Positions 50,715 to 59,792 of a DNA stretch of 64,000 nucleotides are shown in pieces. Where the stretch lies: contig BMWJ01000001.1 in assembly GCA_014651175.1 (NCBI GenBank), positions 496,001-560,000 of the forward strand. Direction: 5' to 3'. Positions within the stretch are counted from its first letter, which is position 1. Every line of letters starts with the position of its first letter. The DNA is from Streptomyces clavifer. GTDB lineage: Bacteria > Actinomycetota > Actinomycetes > Streptomycetales > Streptomycetaceae. The notes beneath the pieces are model-generated. The model ran no database searches and was not told the DNA's origin. It saw nothing but the letters and a program-made list of their open reading frames with translations. Both the position numbers and the translations under genes were made by a program.

Positions 50715-50841
50715 GCGCAAACCGGCCCGGGGGTCATCAGCCCCGATTTGCGTAACCGCACCCCTGCCACGAGCGTTGGTCCAGCAGGAGGTTAATCTTC
50801 TGATCGTCGGTTGCGGTCGCTCATGGTGCAGGGAGGTCGTG

Positions 50842-51012
50842 ATGGCAGCTCTCGCTTGGCTCTTGATTCCGCTTATAGCTGCTCTTGGCGCGGCGATATG
50901 GGGAGGGTGGGCAGCCCGTAATCGAACCACCGGCGATGTCACCGAACTCGCCGGCTACGCCAGGTTCCGTGAAGCGATGGAGAAATCGCACTCCGGTTCC
51001 GAGGCGGTCTGA
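50842..51012 (+). CDS. Small single-span membrane protein (56 aa)
   Basis: 56 residues from the ATG at 50842 with GGGAGG four bases upstream. One membrane helix (ALAWLLIPLIAALGAAIWGGW) is followed by a positively charged then polar tail (AARNRTTGDVTELAGYARF) on the cytoplasmic side. The base composition around the gene is less GC-rich than usual. It is conserved in form in Streptomyces between moaE and the PDZ-protease gene. Function unknown. Confidence 0.7.
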   Translation: MAALAWLLIPLIAALGAAIWGGWAARNRTTGDVTELAGYARFREAMEKSHSGSEAV

Positions 51013-51190
51013 ACAGCACGCAACTGTACGCAGTTGCCAATGCGGCACCTCCGCTCCCCTTCCGCGTGTTCTCCACGCAGCGAGCGGGCCGAGGACGGCT
51101 CCCGGCAGGACCCGGCACAGCCCGGATCGGCGGCCCCGTACGGACCGGCCCCGACGGTGCACTGACAGGCCCTTCCCGTACTGTCGTTCC

Positions 51191-52300
51191 ATGCCACGCC
51201 GCACCGCGACGATGCTCGCCTCCACGCTCATCCTGATCGCGCTGCTCTGCGCAGGCGTGCTGATCCCCGTGCCGTATTCGGAGATGTCTCCCGGCCCGAC
51301 CGTGAACACCCTCGGTGACGCTCGTGGCGAGCCGGTTCTGCACATCACCGGCCACAAGACGTACCCGACGTCCGGGAACCTCAACATGACGACGGTCCGC
51401 GTCACCGGCGCGGACTACGACATGAACATCGTCGAGGCCGTCTACGGCTGGCTGGCCCACGACAGCGTGATCGTGCCGCACGACACCCTCTACCCGGACG
51501 GCAAGACCGAGGAGGAGTCGACGCAGGAGAACGCCGAGGAGTTCAGCCAGTCCCAGGAGAGTGCCAAGGTCGCCGCCCTGGAAGAGCTGAAGATCCCCGT
51601 CACCTCCCGTGTCATCGTCTCCACGGTCCTCAAGGACAGCGCGGCCCAGGGCGAACTGCACGCGGGCGACGTGATCCGGGCCGTCGACGGAACGACGGTC
51701 GAGGCGCCCGAGGACGTCGCGAAGCTCGTCACCCGGCACAAGCCGGGCGAGGACGTGGTCTTCACGATCGTTCCCGCCAAGACGGCGGCCGCGGCGGAGA
51801 AGGCGGGCAAGGAGCCGAAGGGCTCCCGGAAGATCACCCTCACCACGCGCAAGGCGCCCGCGGACCCGGCGGACCCCGCGGCACAGGACCGGGCGGTCGT
51901 CGGCATCCAGGCCGGGACGGACCACACGTTCCCGTTCGACATCGACATCAAGCTCGCCGACGTCGGCGGACCGAGCGCCGGCCTGATGTTCTCCCTGGGG
52001 ATCATCGACAAACTGACTCCCGGCAACCTGACGGGCGGCAGGTTCGTGGCCGGCACCGGCACCATCGACGACAGCGGCACCGTCGGGCCCATCGGCGGCA
52101 TCAACATGAAACTGGTCGGGGCGCGCGACGCCGGCGCGCGCTACTTCCTGACTCCGGACGACAACTGCGCCGCCGCGGCGTCCGACACCCCGAGCGGCCT
52201 CACGCTGGTGAGGGTGAAGACCCTGGACGACGCGACAAGGTCCATGGAGAAGATCGGCGCGGGGGACACGGCCGGCCTGCCGAGCTGTTCGGCGGGCTGA
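51191..52300 (+). CDS. YlbL-type PDZ/Lon (S16) membrane protease
   Basis: 369 residues. The N-terminal membrane helix (ASTLILIALLCAGVLIPV) places the rest outside. A PDZ domain spans about 135-222 (SRVIVSTVLKDSAAQGELHAGDVIRAVDG). The C-terminal Lon protease domain has the Ser-Lys pair: Ser262 in GGPSAGLMFSLG and Lys307 in GGINMKLVGARDAGA. Bacillus YlbL is a relative that clears a cell-division inhibitor after DNA damage. M. tuberculosis Rv3194c is the neighbour of Rv3195 in the same order. There is a charged insert between PDZ and Lon domains. Confidence 0.92.
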   Translation: MPRRTATMLASTLILIALLCAGVLIPVPYSEMSPGPTVNTLGDARGEPVLHITGHKTYPTSGNLNMTTVRVTGADYDMNIVEAVYGWLAHDSVIVPHDTLYPDGKTEEESTQENAEEFSQSQESAKVAALEELKIPVTSRVIVSTVLKDSAAQGELHAGDVIRAVDGTTVEAPEDVAKLVTRHKPGEDVVFTIVPAKTAAAAEKAGKEPKGSRKITLTTRKAPADPADPAAQDRAVVGIQAGTDHTFPFDIDIKLADVGGPSAGLMFSLGIIDKLTPGNLTGGRFVAGTGTIDDSGTVGPIGGINMKLVGARDAGARYFLTPDDNCAAAASDTPSGLTLVRVKTLDDATRSMEKIGAGDTAGLPSCSAG

Positions 52301-52325
52301 GGCCGGCCCCCGCGGACCGGACGGA

Positions 52326-52895
52326 TCAGGACTCGAAGGTGGCCGCGAGCGCCTCGGCCAGACCCGGGACCAGACCGGCGCCGGTCAGGACCTCGGTGGG
52401 GGAGTCCTTCTCGCGCAGCCGCACGGCCGAGTCCCGCGCCCCGTCCCGCAGTACGGCCACGGTCATCCGCACCTCCTGCCGGTCGGGGTGCTTCGCGACC
52501 CACGCGGTCAGCCTGGCGTCGCTCATGCCCTCCGGTACGGAGGCCTCGGCGGACGGCGGCAGCATCAGCCGCTCCACGGTCATGGCACAGCCGACCACGG
52601 CGTCGGGCCAGGCGATCGTGGCGAGGAATTCGTCCAGCGCGGTGCCTTCGGGCAGCTCCTCCTGCTCGATGGGGGTGAGGGTGGCGGTCGTCGTCGCGGT
52701 GTCGTCGAGGCCGAGCTGGGCGGCGAGGCCCGGCTCCTGGGCGCGCAGCCGGGCGGTGTCGACGAGGGCGAACAGCCGGGCGGGCTGGTCCCAGCCGAGG
52801 CTTGCGGCGTAGGCGTCGATTTCGAGGACGGCGACGGTGAGTGGACTCGCGGCCATCGGAGGGCCGGAAGGGGAAACGTTGGGCATGCCCAACAT
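52326..52895 (-). CDS. PPA1309-family conserved protein
   Basis: 189 residues. The ATG at 52895 has GGAGG four bases before it; a second in-frame ATG lies three codons later. The protein contains AVLEIDAYAASLGWDQPARLFALVDT, quoted here to EIDAYAASLGWDQP, then LATIAWPDAVVGCAMTVERL, EVRMTVAVLRDG and LVPGLAEALAATF. This layout is the PPA1309 family, widespread in Actinobacteria, with no known activity. It is mixed alpha/beta without membrane spans. It is convergent with the protease gene and divergent from the UPF0182 gene. Confidence 0.82.
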   Translation of the reverse strand: MLGMPNVSPSGPPMAASPLTVAVLEIDAYAASLGWDQPARLFALVDTARLRAQEPGLAAQLGLDDTATTTATLTPIEQEELPEGTALDEFLATIAWPDAVVGCAMTVERLMLPPSAEASVPEGMSDARLTAWVAKHPDRQEVRMTVAVLRDGARDSAVRLREKDSPTEVLTGAGLVPGLAEALAATFES

Positions 52896-53010
52896 CCTGC
52901 CTCCTTCCGCCCCGGGATCGGGAACTAGGTAAAGCCTCAGTAAGTTGCATAGGTGGGCTCTACGATCGCTGGGCCTGCTTCACACGACCGCGAACTTCGA
53001 GGTGCGCACG

Positions 53011-55971
53011 TTGGCTTTCCAGATGCCGGACCGCGGCGGAGGCCCGACCGGGCCACGGATCAGAGTCGGCCGCCCGTCCCGGCGGGTCCGTACCCTGCTC
53101 ATGACATTGGGTGTTCTGGCGGTTCTCGCCATGGCCTTCGTCATGTTCGCCGGGTTCTGGACGGACTGGCTCTGGTACAGGTCGGTCGCGTATTCATCCG
53201 TCTTCACCACCACCCTGTGGACCAAGATCGGGCTGTTCCTCGTCTTCGGACTGCTGATGGCTGTCGCCGTCGGTGTGAACATCTGGCTCGCGCACCGGCT
53301 CCGGCCGCCGCTGAGCGCGATGTCGCTGGAGCAGCAGAGCCTGGACCGCTACCGGATGAGCGTCGCCCCGTACAAGAAGTGGGTGCTGCTCGCGATCACC
53401 GCGCTCGTCGGGCTGATCGCCGGGGCATCCGCCTCGGGCCAGTGGCGTACGTGGCTGATGTACATCAACGGCGTGCCGTTCGGGCAGAAGGACCCCCAGT
53501 TCAAGCTGGACGTGGCCTTCTACGCCTTCGACCTGCCGTGGTACCGCTTCCTGCTCGGCTTCGGCTTCGCCGCCGCCGTGCTGTCGCTGATCGCCGCGGC
53601 GCTGACCCACTACCTGTACGGCGGGCTGCGCGTCACCAGCCCCGGCGCGCGGGCCACGGGGGCGGCCACCGGCCACCTCTCCGTGCTGCTCGGCATCTTC
53701 GTGTCGCTGAAGGCCGTGGCGTACTGGCTCGACCGGTACGGCCTGGCCGTGAAGTCCAGTGACTTCAAGGCCACGGACAACTGGACGGGCCTGCGGTACG
53801 TCGACGCCAACGCCTACCTGCCGGCCAAGACGATCCTGTTCTGCATCGCCGCGATCTGCGCCGTGCTGTTCTTCGCGACGCTCTGGCGGCGCACCTGGCA
53901 GCTTCCGGTGATCGGCTTCGGACTGATGGTGCTCTCCGCCATCCTGATCGGCGGGCTGTACCCGGCGATCGTGCAGAAGTTCCAGGTCCAGCCGAACGAG
54001 CAGGCCAAGGAAGCGCCGTTCATCCGGAAGAACATCGACGCGACACGAGATGCCTACGACATCGACGACGCGCAGGTGGACGACTACTCCGGCAAGAGCA
54101 CGACCACGGACGGCGCCAAGCTCCGGGCCGACGCGGACGCGGCCGCCAGCTACCGGGTGATGGACCCCAACGTCGTCTCCCCGGCCTTCCAGCAGCTCCA
54201 GCAGAAGAGGAACTACTACCAGTTCCCCAAGACGCTGGACGTCGACCGCTACAAGGGCAAGGACGGCAAGGAGCAGGACACCGTCATCGGCCTGCGCGAG
54301 CTGAACCTCGAGGGTCTCCCCAAGCGGAACTGGATCAACGACCACTTCACGTACACCCACGGCTACGGTGCCATCGCGGCCCGGGGCACCACGACGGGCA
54401 CCAACCCGACGGGCTCCCCGGACTTCACCGAGTCCGGCCTGCCGACCACCGGCGAGCTGCCGAAGTACGAGCAGCGGATCTACTACGGCGAGAAGACCGA
54501 GCAGTACTCCATCGTGGGAGGGCCCCAGAAGGAGCTCGACTACGAGGAGGACGGCGAGAAGACCACCAGCTACAAGGGCAACAGCGGGGTCAGTCTCTCC
54601 AACGCCTTCAACCGCGCGGCCTACGCCGTGTCGTTCAGCGAGCCGCAGATACTGTATTCCGGAGCCATCGGCGAAGGTTCGCGGGTCCTGTACAACCGCA
54701 CGCCCAAGGAGCGCGTCGAGGCGGTCGCCCCCTGGCTGACCATCGACGGTGACGCCTATCCGGCGGTCGTGAACGGCCGGATCCAGTGGGTCGTCGACGC
54801 CTACACGACGACCAACGGCTATCCGTACGCCTCGCGCACGACGCTCGGCGACACCACGGCCGACTCGCTGACCACCAACCAGCGAGCGGTCGTCGCCCAG
54901 CAGAACCAGGTCAACTACATCCGCAACTCGGTGAAGGCCACCGTCGACGCGTACGACGGCAAGGTCAAGCTCTACGAGTGGGACACCGAGGACCCGGTGC
55001 TCAAGACGTGGCGCAAGGCCTTCCCCGGGACGGTGAAGGCCAAGGGCGACATTCCGCAGGAACTGATGGACCACCTGCGATACCCGCAGGACCTGTTCAA
55101 GGTCCAGCGAGAGCTGCTCACGCGGTACCACGTCGAGGATCCCGCGCAGTTCTACAGCGGCAGTGACGCCTGGCAGGTGCCCGACGACCCCACCAACAAG
55201 GAGCCCGGGGCCGTTCCGCCGTACTACCTGAGCATGAGGATGCCGGGCCAGGACGAGCAGAAGTTCTCCCTCACCACGACGTTCACGCCGAAGGGCCGGC
55301 CCGACCTGGGCGCCTTCATGGCGGTGGACGCGGACGCGGCGAGTGACGACTACGGCACCATAAGGCTGTTGAGAGTCACCACCACGGTCAAGGGTCCGGG
55401 CCAGGTCCAGAGTGAGCTCAACGGCAACGACGACGTCGCCGAGTTCGTGAGGAACCTCAAGGGCACCGACTCGGACATCGAGTACGGAAACCTGCTGACC
55501 GTGCCGCTCGACGGTGGCTTCCTGTACATCGAGCCGGTGTACACGCGCGGTGGTACGCAGAACTACCCACTGCTGCGCAAGGTCGCCGCCTCGTACGGGT
55601 CGAAGATCGTCTTCGAGAACAGCCTCGGTGAGGCGCTCAACGCCGTCTTCGGAGTCGAGGGTTCCGATACGACGACGCCGCCCGAGACGGAGCCACCGGG
55701 TGACACCACCGAGCCGCCTGCCACCGGGGAAGCCGCTCTGAAGCGGGCGATCGCCGATGCCCAGAAGGCCTATACGGAGGGTGAGGCGGCCCTGAAGGAG
55801 AACGACTGGGCCGGCTACGGCAAGGCGCAGGAGGAGCTGCAGGACGCTCTCAAGCGCGCGGCGGCGGCCCAGCCGAAGCCCGGCAGCGCGGCCGATGCGC
55901 CGGACAAGGCGGCCGACGGGGCTGATGCGGCCGACAAGGCCGGCGAGAAGGGCGACGACCAGGGCAGCTGA
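53011..55971 (+). CDS. UPF0182 family large membrane protein
   Basis: 986 residues from the TTG at 53011, chosen because GAGGTG lies six bases before it; the ATG at 53023 lacks a ribosome site. The first 320 residues hold seven membrane helices ([20 protein letters not shown] and others). The long middle (about 340-860) is extracellular and beta-rich, with family-typical [13 protein letters not shown] and YYGE. The end (about 895-986) is a Thr/Pro/Ala linker and a charged helix. M. tuberculosis Rv3193c is the match in the same order. No biochemical function is established. Confidence 0.92.
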   Translation: MAFQMPDRGGGPTGPRIRVGRPSRRVRTLLMTLGVLAVLAMAFVMFAGFWTDWLWYRSVAYSSVFTTTLWTKIGLFLVFGLLMAVAVGVNIWLAHRLRPPLSAMSLEQQSLDRYRMSVAPYKKWVLLAITALVGLIAGASASGQWRTWLMYINGVPFGQKDPQFKLDVAFYAFDLPWYRFLLGFGFAAAVLSLIAAALTHYLYGGLRVTSPGARATGAATGHLSVLLGIFVSLKAVAYWLDRYGLAVKSSDFKATDNWTGLRYVDANAYLPAKTILFCIAAICAVLFFATLWRRTWQLPVIGFGLMVLSAILIGGLYPAIVQKFQVQPNEQAKEAPFIRKNIDATRDAYDIDDAQVDDYSGKSTTTDGAKLRADADAAASYRVMDPNVVSPAFQQLQQKRNYYQFPKTLDVDRYKGKDGKEQDTVIGLRELNLEGLPKRNWINDHFTYTHGYGAIAARGTTTGTNPTGSPDFTESGLPTTGELPKYEQRIYYGEKTEQYSIVGGPQKELDYEEDGEKTTSYKGNSGVSLSNAFNRAAYAVSFSEPQILYSGAIGEGSRVLYNRTPKERVEAVAPWLTIDGDAYPAVVNGRIQWVVDAYTTTNGYPYASRTTLGDTTADSLTTNQRAVVAQQNQVNYIRNSVKATVDAYDGKVKLYEWDTEDPVLKTWRKAFPGTVKAKGDIPQELMDHLRYPQDLFKVQRELLTRYHVEDPAQFYSGSDAWQVPDDPTNKEPGAVPPYYLSMRMPGQDEQKFSLTTTFTPKGRPDLGAFMAVDADAASDDYGTIRLLRVTTTVKGPGQVQSELNGNDDVAEFVRNLKGTDSDIEYGNLLTVPLDGGFLYIEPVYTRGGTQNYPLLRKVAASYGSKIVFENSLGEALNAVFGVEGSDTTTPPETEPPGDTTEPPATGEAALKRAIADAQKAYTEGEAALKENDWAGYGKAQEELQDALKRAAAAQPKPGSAADAPDKAADGADAADKAGEKGDDQGS

Positions 55972-55980
55972 GAAAGTCCC

Positions 55981-56021
55981 ACCCCGCGTCGTGGTACGGT
56001 TTGAACACAACGACGCGGGGT
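55981..56021. repeat. 11-bp inverted repeat over the start of the first initiator tRNA
   Basis: ACCCCGCGTCG (55981-55991) is the exact reverse complement of CGACGCGGGGT (56011-56021), whose right part is the 5' strand of the tRNA acceptor stem. The second tRNA copy lacks the left arm. Confidence 0.75.
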
Positions 56022-56087
56022 GGAGCAGCTCGGTAGCTCGCTGGGCTCATAACCCAGAGGTCGCAGGTTCAAATCCTGTCCCCGCTA
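56014..56087 (+). tRNA. Initiator tRNA-fMet (CAT), copy 1
   Basis: A full 74-base cloverleaf without encoded CCA. Acceptor strands CGCGGGG and CCCCGCT leave a C1 x U72 mismatch; the anticodon stem is CTGGG/CCCAG with three G-C pairs next to the loop; anticodon CAT at 56048-56050; T loop GTTCAAATC. The end mismatch and three G-C pairs are hallmarks of initiator rather than elongator tRNA-Met. Confidence 0.97.
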
Positions 56088-56093
56088 CTGAAA

Positions 56094-56133
56094 GACAGAG
56101 GCCCGGATCCTTCCAAGGATCCGGGCCTCTGTC
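56094..56133 (+). terminator. Terminator after initiator tRNA copy 1
   Basis: An 18-bp perfect stem (56094-56111 with 56116-56133) and four-base loop, six bases after the tRNA. Confidence 0.93.
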
Positions 56134-56303
56134 ATGCCGTCGGGCGGGCTTTTTCCAGTTGTCGGAGTGAAGTGCGTTTCGCGGGGCACGAGTTGAGCTC
56201 CGACGTGTTTGACTTGTCTCTCTGTGGGCATGTCGACAAAACGCTGAAGTGACCTCACTGGCCGCGGTATTCCAGGTGTACGCGGGTTACAGGTGGTGCG
56301 ACG

Positions 56304-58331
56304 ATGGTATTTATGGGGGACAGGGCAACTCTGTTGGAGACAGGGCGGTTTGTGCAGCGACGCGTTCGGACGACGGATAACGTGGCAGATGCGGTATTCA
56401 CCGCGGCCGTCGCCGAGACCGCTGGAACCGTCGGCGACCCCTGCGCCGACGACACCGCGTTCGCCACGGACCCGACGGATTCCGCGGATCACGCCGACGA
56501 GACCGAGGCGCGTCACCGGCGTGCCGCGGACCGCGGTGACACCGAGTCGATGAGCGTCCTGGGTGCGCTCCTGCTGCGCCGCGGCGACCTGGACGGCGCC
56601 GAGGCCTACCTGCGGGCGGCCACCGCCGAGGGCGACCGGGCCGCGGCCAACAACCTGGGCGTCCTCCTGCACCAGCGGGGTTACCCGGACGAGGCGGCCG
56701 GATGGTGGCGCATCGCAGCGGTCGCGGGCTCTGCCGCCGCCGCCCACGCGCTCGGCCGCCACTTCCGGGAGCGCGGCGACGAGCCCGGTGCGGAGTACTG
56801 GCTGCGCCAGTCCGCCGAGCAGGGCCACGCGCTGGGCGCCTACGCCCTGGCCGACCTGCTCGAGCACCGCAGCGACGTCGGCGCGGAGCGCTGGTTGCGC
56901 GCTGCCGCCGAGCAGGGCCACCGGGAGGCCGCGTACCGGCTGGCCCGATCCCTGGAGCGCAAGGCCCTGGGCGACGCGTACGACGCCTTCGGCTCCGGAC
57001 GCGGCATCGGACCGGGCCGCGGCCTCGGGCCGGAGCGCGGAATCGGCACGGGCACCCCGGACCTCCTCCAGGACAGTGTGGCGGGAAGGCGTGACAGCCC
57101 CGTCGCGGGCCCCGCGGCCGGCCGGCTCGGCGAGGCCGAGCAGTGGTACCGCCAGGCTGCCGCACGCGGCCACCGGCGCGCGGCACTGCACCTCGGCGCC
57201 ATCCTCGAACAGCGCGGCGAGCTGAAGGAGGCCGGCCGCTGGTACCTCACGGCGGCCAAGGGCGGCGAGGCACGTGCCGCCTGCGCCCTCGGCTTCCTGC
57301 TGCGGGACGTGGGCGACGAGGAGAGTGCCGCCGTGTGGTGGCTGCGTGCCGCTCAGGACGGCGACGGCAACGCCGCCAACGCCCTGGGCGCGCTCCACGC
57401 GGCCAGGGGGGAGCAGCAGACCGCCGAGCGCTGGTACCGCGCCGCCATGGACGCGGGGGACGTCAACGGCGCGTACAACCTGGGACTGCTCTGCGCGGCC
57501 CAGGACCGAATCGCGCAGGCCGAGCAGTGGTACCGCCGCGCCGCCTACGCCGGGCACAGGGAGGCGGCCAACGCGCTCGCCGTGCTGCTGCTCCAGGCCG
57601 GGGACGCGACCGGCGCCGAGCCCTGGTTCTCCAAGGCGGCCGAGGCGGGCAGCGTGGACGCCGCCTTCAACCTCGGCATCCTGCACGCCGGGCGCGACGA
57701 GGACCGTACGGCGCTGGGCTGGTACCGGCGTGCGGCGGCGGCCGGTCACACCGACGCCGCGCTCCAGGTGGGCATGGCGCTGCTGCGCGACGGCGAGGAG
57801 CAGGAGGCGGAGCGTCATCTGCGCTGCGCCGCGGGTGGCGGCAGCGCGGAGGCCGCCTTCCGGCTGGCCGGAGTGCTCGACCTGCGGCAGCCGCCGCCCG
57901 GCTCGCCCGGGCTGGGCGAGCCGATGCCGGAGAAGACGGAGTGCGAGGAGTGGTACGAGCGGGCGGCCGGGCAGGGGCACCGTCGTGCCCAGGTCAGGGC
58001 AGGCATGCTCGCCGCCGCGCGGGGCGACATGGAGAGCGCCGCCCGCTGGTACCGCGACGCCGCCGAATCGGGCAGCCGCAACGGAGCCTTCAACCTCGGC
58101 CTCCTGCTGGCCCGTGAAGGCAGTGAGCGCGAGGCGGCCCTGTGGTGGAGCCGCGCCGCCAACGACGGACACGGCCGGGCGGCCCTGCGCCTCGCGCTGC
58201 TCTCCGCTCGCCGGGGCGAACTCGCGGAGGGGCAGCGCTGGTGCGCCCGCGCGGTCGAGCTGGGACCGGCGGAGGTGGCCGAGCGGGCCGGGCGGCTGCT
58301 GGAGGCCCTCCACCAGGAACTGACCGCATGA
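56304..58331 (+). CDS. Sel1/tetratricopeptide-repeat protein
   Basis: 675 residues from the ATG at 56304 (AGGTGG seven bases before; another ATG three codons later). After a polar start of about 65 residues, the chain is Sel1-type helical repeats to the end, each of about 36 residues with the pattern A-x2-LG-x-L-x4-G-x4-A-x2-W-x-R-A-A (for example NAANALGALHAARGEQQTAERWYRAAM). Roughly 15 units can be traced, with two Gly/Pro-rich breaks (near 230-270 and 535-545). Such proteins are scaffolds for other proteins. No enzyme domain is present. It is the only gene between the two identical initiator-tRNA repeats. Confidence 0.88.
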   Translation: MVFMGDRATLLETGRFVQRRVRTTDNVADAVFTAAVAETAGTVGDPCADDTAFATDPTDSADHADETEARHRRAADRGDTESMSVLGALLLRRGDLDGAEAYLRAATAEGDRAAANNLGVLLHQRGYPDEAAGWWRIAAVAGSAAAAHALGRHFRERGDEPGAEYWLRQSAEQGHALGAYALADLLEHRSDVGAERWLRAAAEQGHREAAYRLARSLERKALGDAYDAFGSGRGIGPGRGLGPERGIGTGTPDLLQDSVAGRRDSPVAGPAAGRLGEAEQWYRQAAARGHRRAALHLGAILEQRGELKEAGRWYLTAAKGGEARAACALGFLLRDVGDEESAAVWWLRAAQDGDGNAANALGALHAARGEQQTAERWYRAAMDAGDVNGAYNLGLLCAAQDRIAQAEQWYRRAAYAGHREAANALAVLLLQAGDATGAEPWFSKAAEAGSVDAAFNLGILHAGRDEDRTALGWYRRAAAAGHTDAALQVGMALLRDGEEQEAERHLRCAAGGGSAEAAFRLAGVLDLRQPPPGSPGLGEPMPEKTECEEWYERAAGQGHRRAQVRAGMLAAARGDMESAARWYRDAAESGSRNGAFNLGLLLAREGSEREAALWWSRAANDGHGRAALRLALLSARRGELAEGQRWCARAVELGPAEVAERAGRLLEALHQELTA

Positions 58332-58383
58332 GAACGGGTCCGGAGGGCGGGGCGCTGATGGCTCAGGTGTCCGAGGAATGAAT

Positions 58384-58412
58384 TTGCGCTGGTCGACAGG
58401 GTCCCGTACTGT
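58384..58412 (+). promoter_or_regulatory. Promoter of initiator tRNA copy 2
   Basis: TTGCGC (58384-58389), a 17-bp spacer and TACTGT (58407-58412), 14 bp before the tRNA. This fits the main vegetative consensus. Copy 1 has only a -10-like TACGGT at 55995-56000 at the matching place and no good -35. Confidence 0.6.
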
Positions 58413-58426
58413 TGCAAACACAACGA

Positions 58427-58500
58427 CGCGGGGTGGAGCAGCTCGGTAGCTCGCTGGGCTCATAACCCAGAGGTCGCAGGTTCAAATCCTGTCCCCGCTA
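58427..58500 (+). tRNA. Initiator tRNA-fMet (CAT), copy 2
   Basis: Identical in all 74 bases to copy 1, with the same C1 x U72 mismatch and G-C-rich anticodon stem. Confidence 0.97.
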
Positions 58501-58506
58501 CTGAAA

Positions 58507-58546
58507 GACAGAGGCCCGGATCCTTCCAAGGATCCGGGCCTCTGTC
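58507..58546 (+). terminator. Terminator after initiator tRNA copy 2
   Basis: The same 18-bp stem as after copy 1. Confidence 0.93.
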
Positions 58547-58662
58547 GTGTGCCCGCGAAGAGGCGACGCTCCGGGAGGAGTCGCGTGCCCGCCCCGGCGC
58601 CGACTCTCCGAAAAGGGCTGTACGTCCGCGCCCGGTCGTACGTTCGGGAACAGCAGAAGCCT

Positions 58663-58690
58663 CGGCCCCGGCGGTCGCCCGCCGGGGCCG
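58663..58690 (-). terminator. Terminator after the Fur-family gene
   Basis: An 11-bp perfect stem (58663-58673 with 58680-58690) and six-base loop, 21 bp past the stop at 58712. Confidence 0.88.
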
Positions 58691-58711
58691 GTGTGCTCAA
58701 GGGGGCGCCGC

Positions 58712-59131
58712 TCAGGCCGTGGCGGCGCAGTTCGGGCAGATGCCGCGGTAGGTCACTTCGACGCCCGAGACGGTGAACCCGAAACGTTCGTCGGACGGCA
58801 GGTCGGCCAGCGGATCCCCCGACGGGTGAACGTCCCGGATCGCACCGCACCGCGCGCACACCAGGTGGTGGTGGGGACGGTGGGCGTTGGGGTCGTACCG
58901 CTTGGCGCGGCGGTCGGTGGAGACCTCGATGACCTCGCCGAGGGAGACCATCTCGCCGAGCGTGTTGTAGACGGTGGCGCGGGAGATCTCCGGCAGGCGG
59001 TCCACCGCCCTCGCGTGGACCTCGTCCGCCGTCAGGTGCACATGGTCCCCGTCAAGGACCTCGGCCACGACACGCCGTTGCGCCGTCACGCGCCAGCCGC
59101 GTCCGCGCAGTCGCTCAAGGAGGTCACTCAT
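58712..59131 (-). CDS. Fur-family regulator, PerR/CatR-like
   Basis: 139 residues from the ATG at 59131; the frame runs further upstream without a ribosome site. The winged helix includes SRATVYNTLGEMVSLGEV (50-67). The structural zinc site is two CxxC pairs (Cys92/95 and Cys132/135). The regulatory site is RYDPNAHRPHHHLVC (78-92) with Asp80 and His87-89, and Asp100. An Asp at the position of B. subtilis PerR Asp85 points to a peroxide sensor that uses iron or manganese, as in Streptomyces CatR, rather than an iron-sensing Fur. No catalase gene lies nearby, so targets are elsewhere. Confidence 0.85.
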   Translation of the reverse strand: MSDLLERLRGRGWRVTAQRRVVAEVLDGDHVHLTADEVHARAVDRLPEISRATVYNTLGEMVSLGEVIEVSTDRRAKRYDPNAHRPHHHLVCARCGAIRDVHPSGDPLADLPSDERFGFTVSGVEVTYRGICPNCAATA

Positions 59132-59203
59132 GGGAGTCAGCCTAACAGTGCCGGGACCGAGCCCTGAATGGGTGCGACTTTGGACGCGTGCCGGAATTGG
59201 ATG

Positions 59204-59212
59204 TTGTCCACA
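59204..59212 (+). promoter_or_regulatory. DnaA-box match (TTGTCCACA)
   Basis: An exact match to the Streptomyces-preferred DnaA box, 73 bp upstream of the Fur-family start in the gap before the CBS gene stop. Confidence 0.45.
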
Positions 59213-59256
59213 GTGAGGGGGTGGGTGCGGCGTCCGCGGAAGCGGTCGCCGCAGCC

Positions 59257-59658
59257 TCAGAGGGTCAGCTCGGCCGGGCGCCGCTTGGCCGGCGCCCAGC
59301 ACCGGATGATGTCGCGCACCGAGACGATGCCCACGGGGCCGTTGCCGTCCAGCACGATCAGGTGCCGGAAACCGCCGTGCGTCATGGCCTCCGCCGCCTC
59401 CTCGAGGGTCCAGGTGGGGGAGGCGAAGACCACGTCCGTGGTGGTGTGGGTGGACGCGGTCTCGGTGTCGGGGTCCTGGCCGGAGCCGACCGCGTCGAGG
59501 ATGTCGCGTTCGGTGATGATCCCGAGGCCGCAGGTGTCCGGATCATGGACGACAGCTGCTCCGATGCGGCGGGCCGACATCAGCCGGGCCGCCTGACGGA
59601 GGGTGTGGGCCGGGCCGATGGTGAGGACCAGCGTGCTCATGGCGTCGCGGACGAGCAT
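59257..59658 (-). CDS. Two-CBS-domain protein
   Basis: 133 residues from the ATG at 59658, with GGAGG upstream. Two CBS motifs fill the protein: residues 1-55 (VRDAMSTLVLTIGPAHTLRQ, GIITERDIL) and 70-125 (TLEEAAEAMTHGGFRHLIV, GIVSVRDII). CBS pairs bind adenine nucleotides and usually regulate a partner protein. Stand-alone CBS proteins of this size are abundant in Streptomyces. The Fur-family gene lies 125 bp downstream on the same strand; a functional tie is not shown. Confidence 0.9.
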   Translation of the reverse strand: MLVRDAMSTLVLTIGPAHTLRQAARLMSARRIGAAVVHDPDTCGLGIITERDILDAVGSGQDPDTETASTHTTTDVVFASPTWTLEEAAEAMTHGGFRHLIVLDGNGPVGIVSVRDIIRCWAPAKRRPAELTL

Positions 59659-59792
59659 GAAGGGAGCCGCCTCCTTCGGTACGTGACCCGTGACGCGACC
59701 CTCGTGAGTCGATTCACAAGTTCACAAGTGGGGGGACTCTCAGAGTGGCACCCGCGAGGGGACCGGACAAGGGGGCGGCGGGGGCCGGCTTC

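Larger units (their letters stand above)
56004..56133 (+). repeat. 130-bp direct repeat, copy 1 (initiator tRNA plus terminator)
   Basis: Identical base for base to 58417-58546. It covers ten bases of leader, the tRNA and its terminator. The sequences outside both ends diverge at once. Confidence 0.95.
58417..58546 (+). repeat. 130-bp direct repeat, copy 2 (initiator tRNA plus terminator)
   Basis: Identical to 56004-56133, 2413 bp downstream and in the same direction. Confidence 0.95.
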
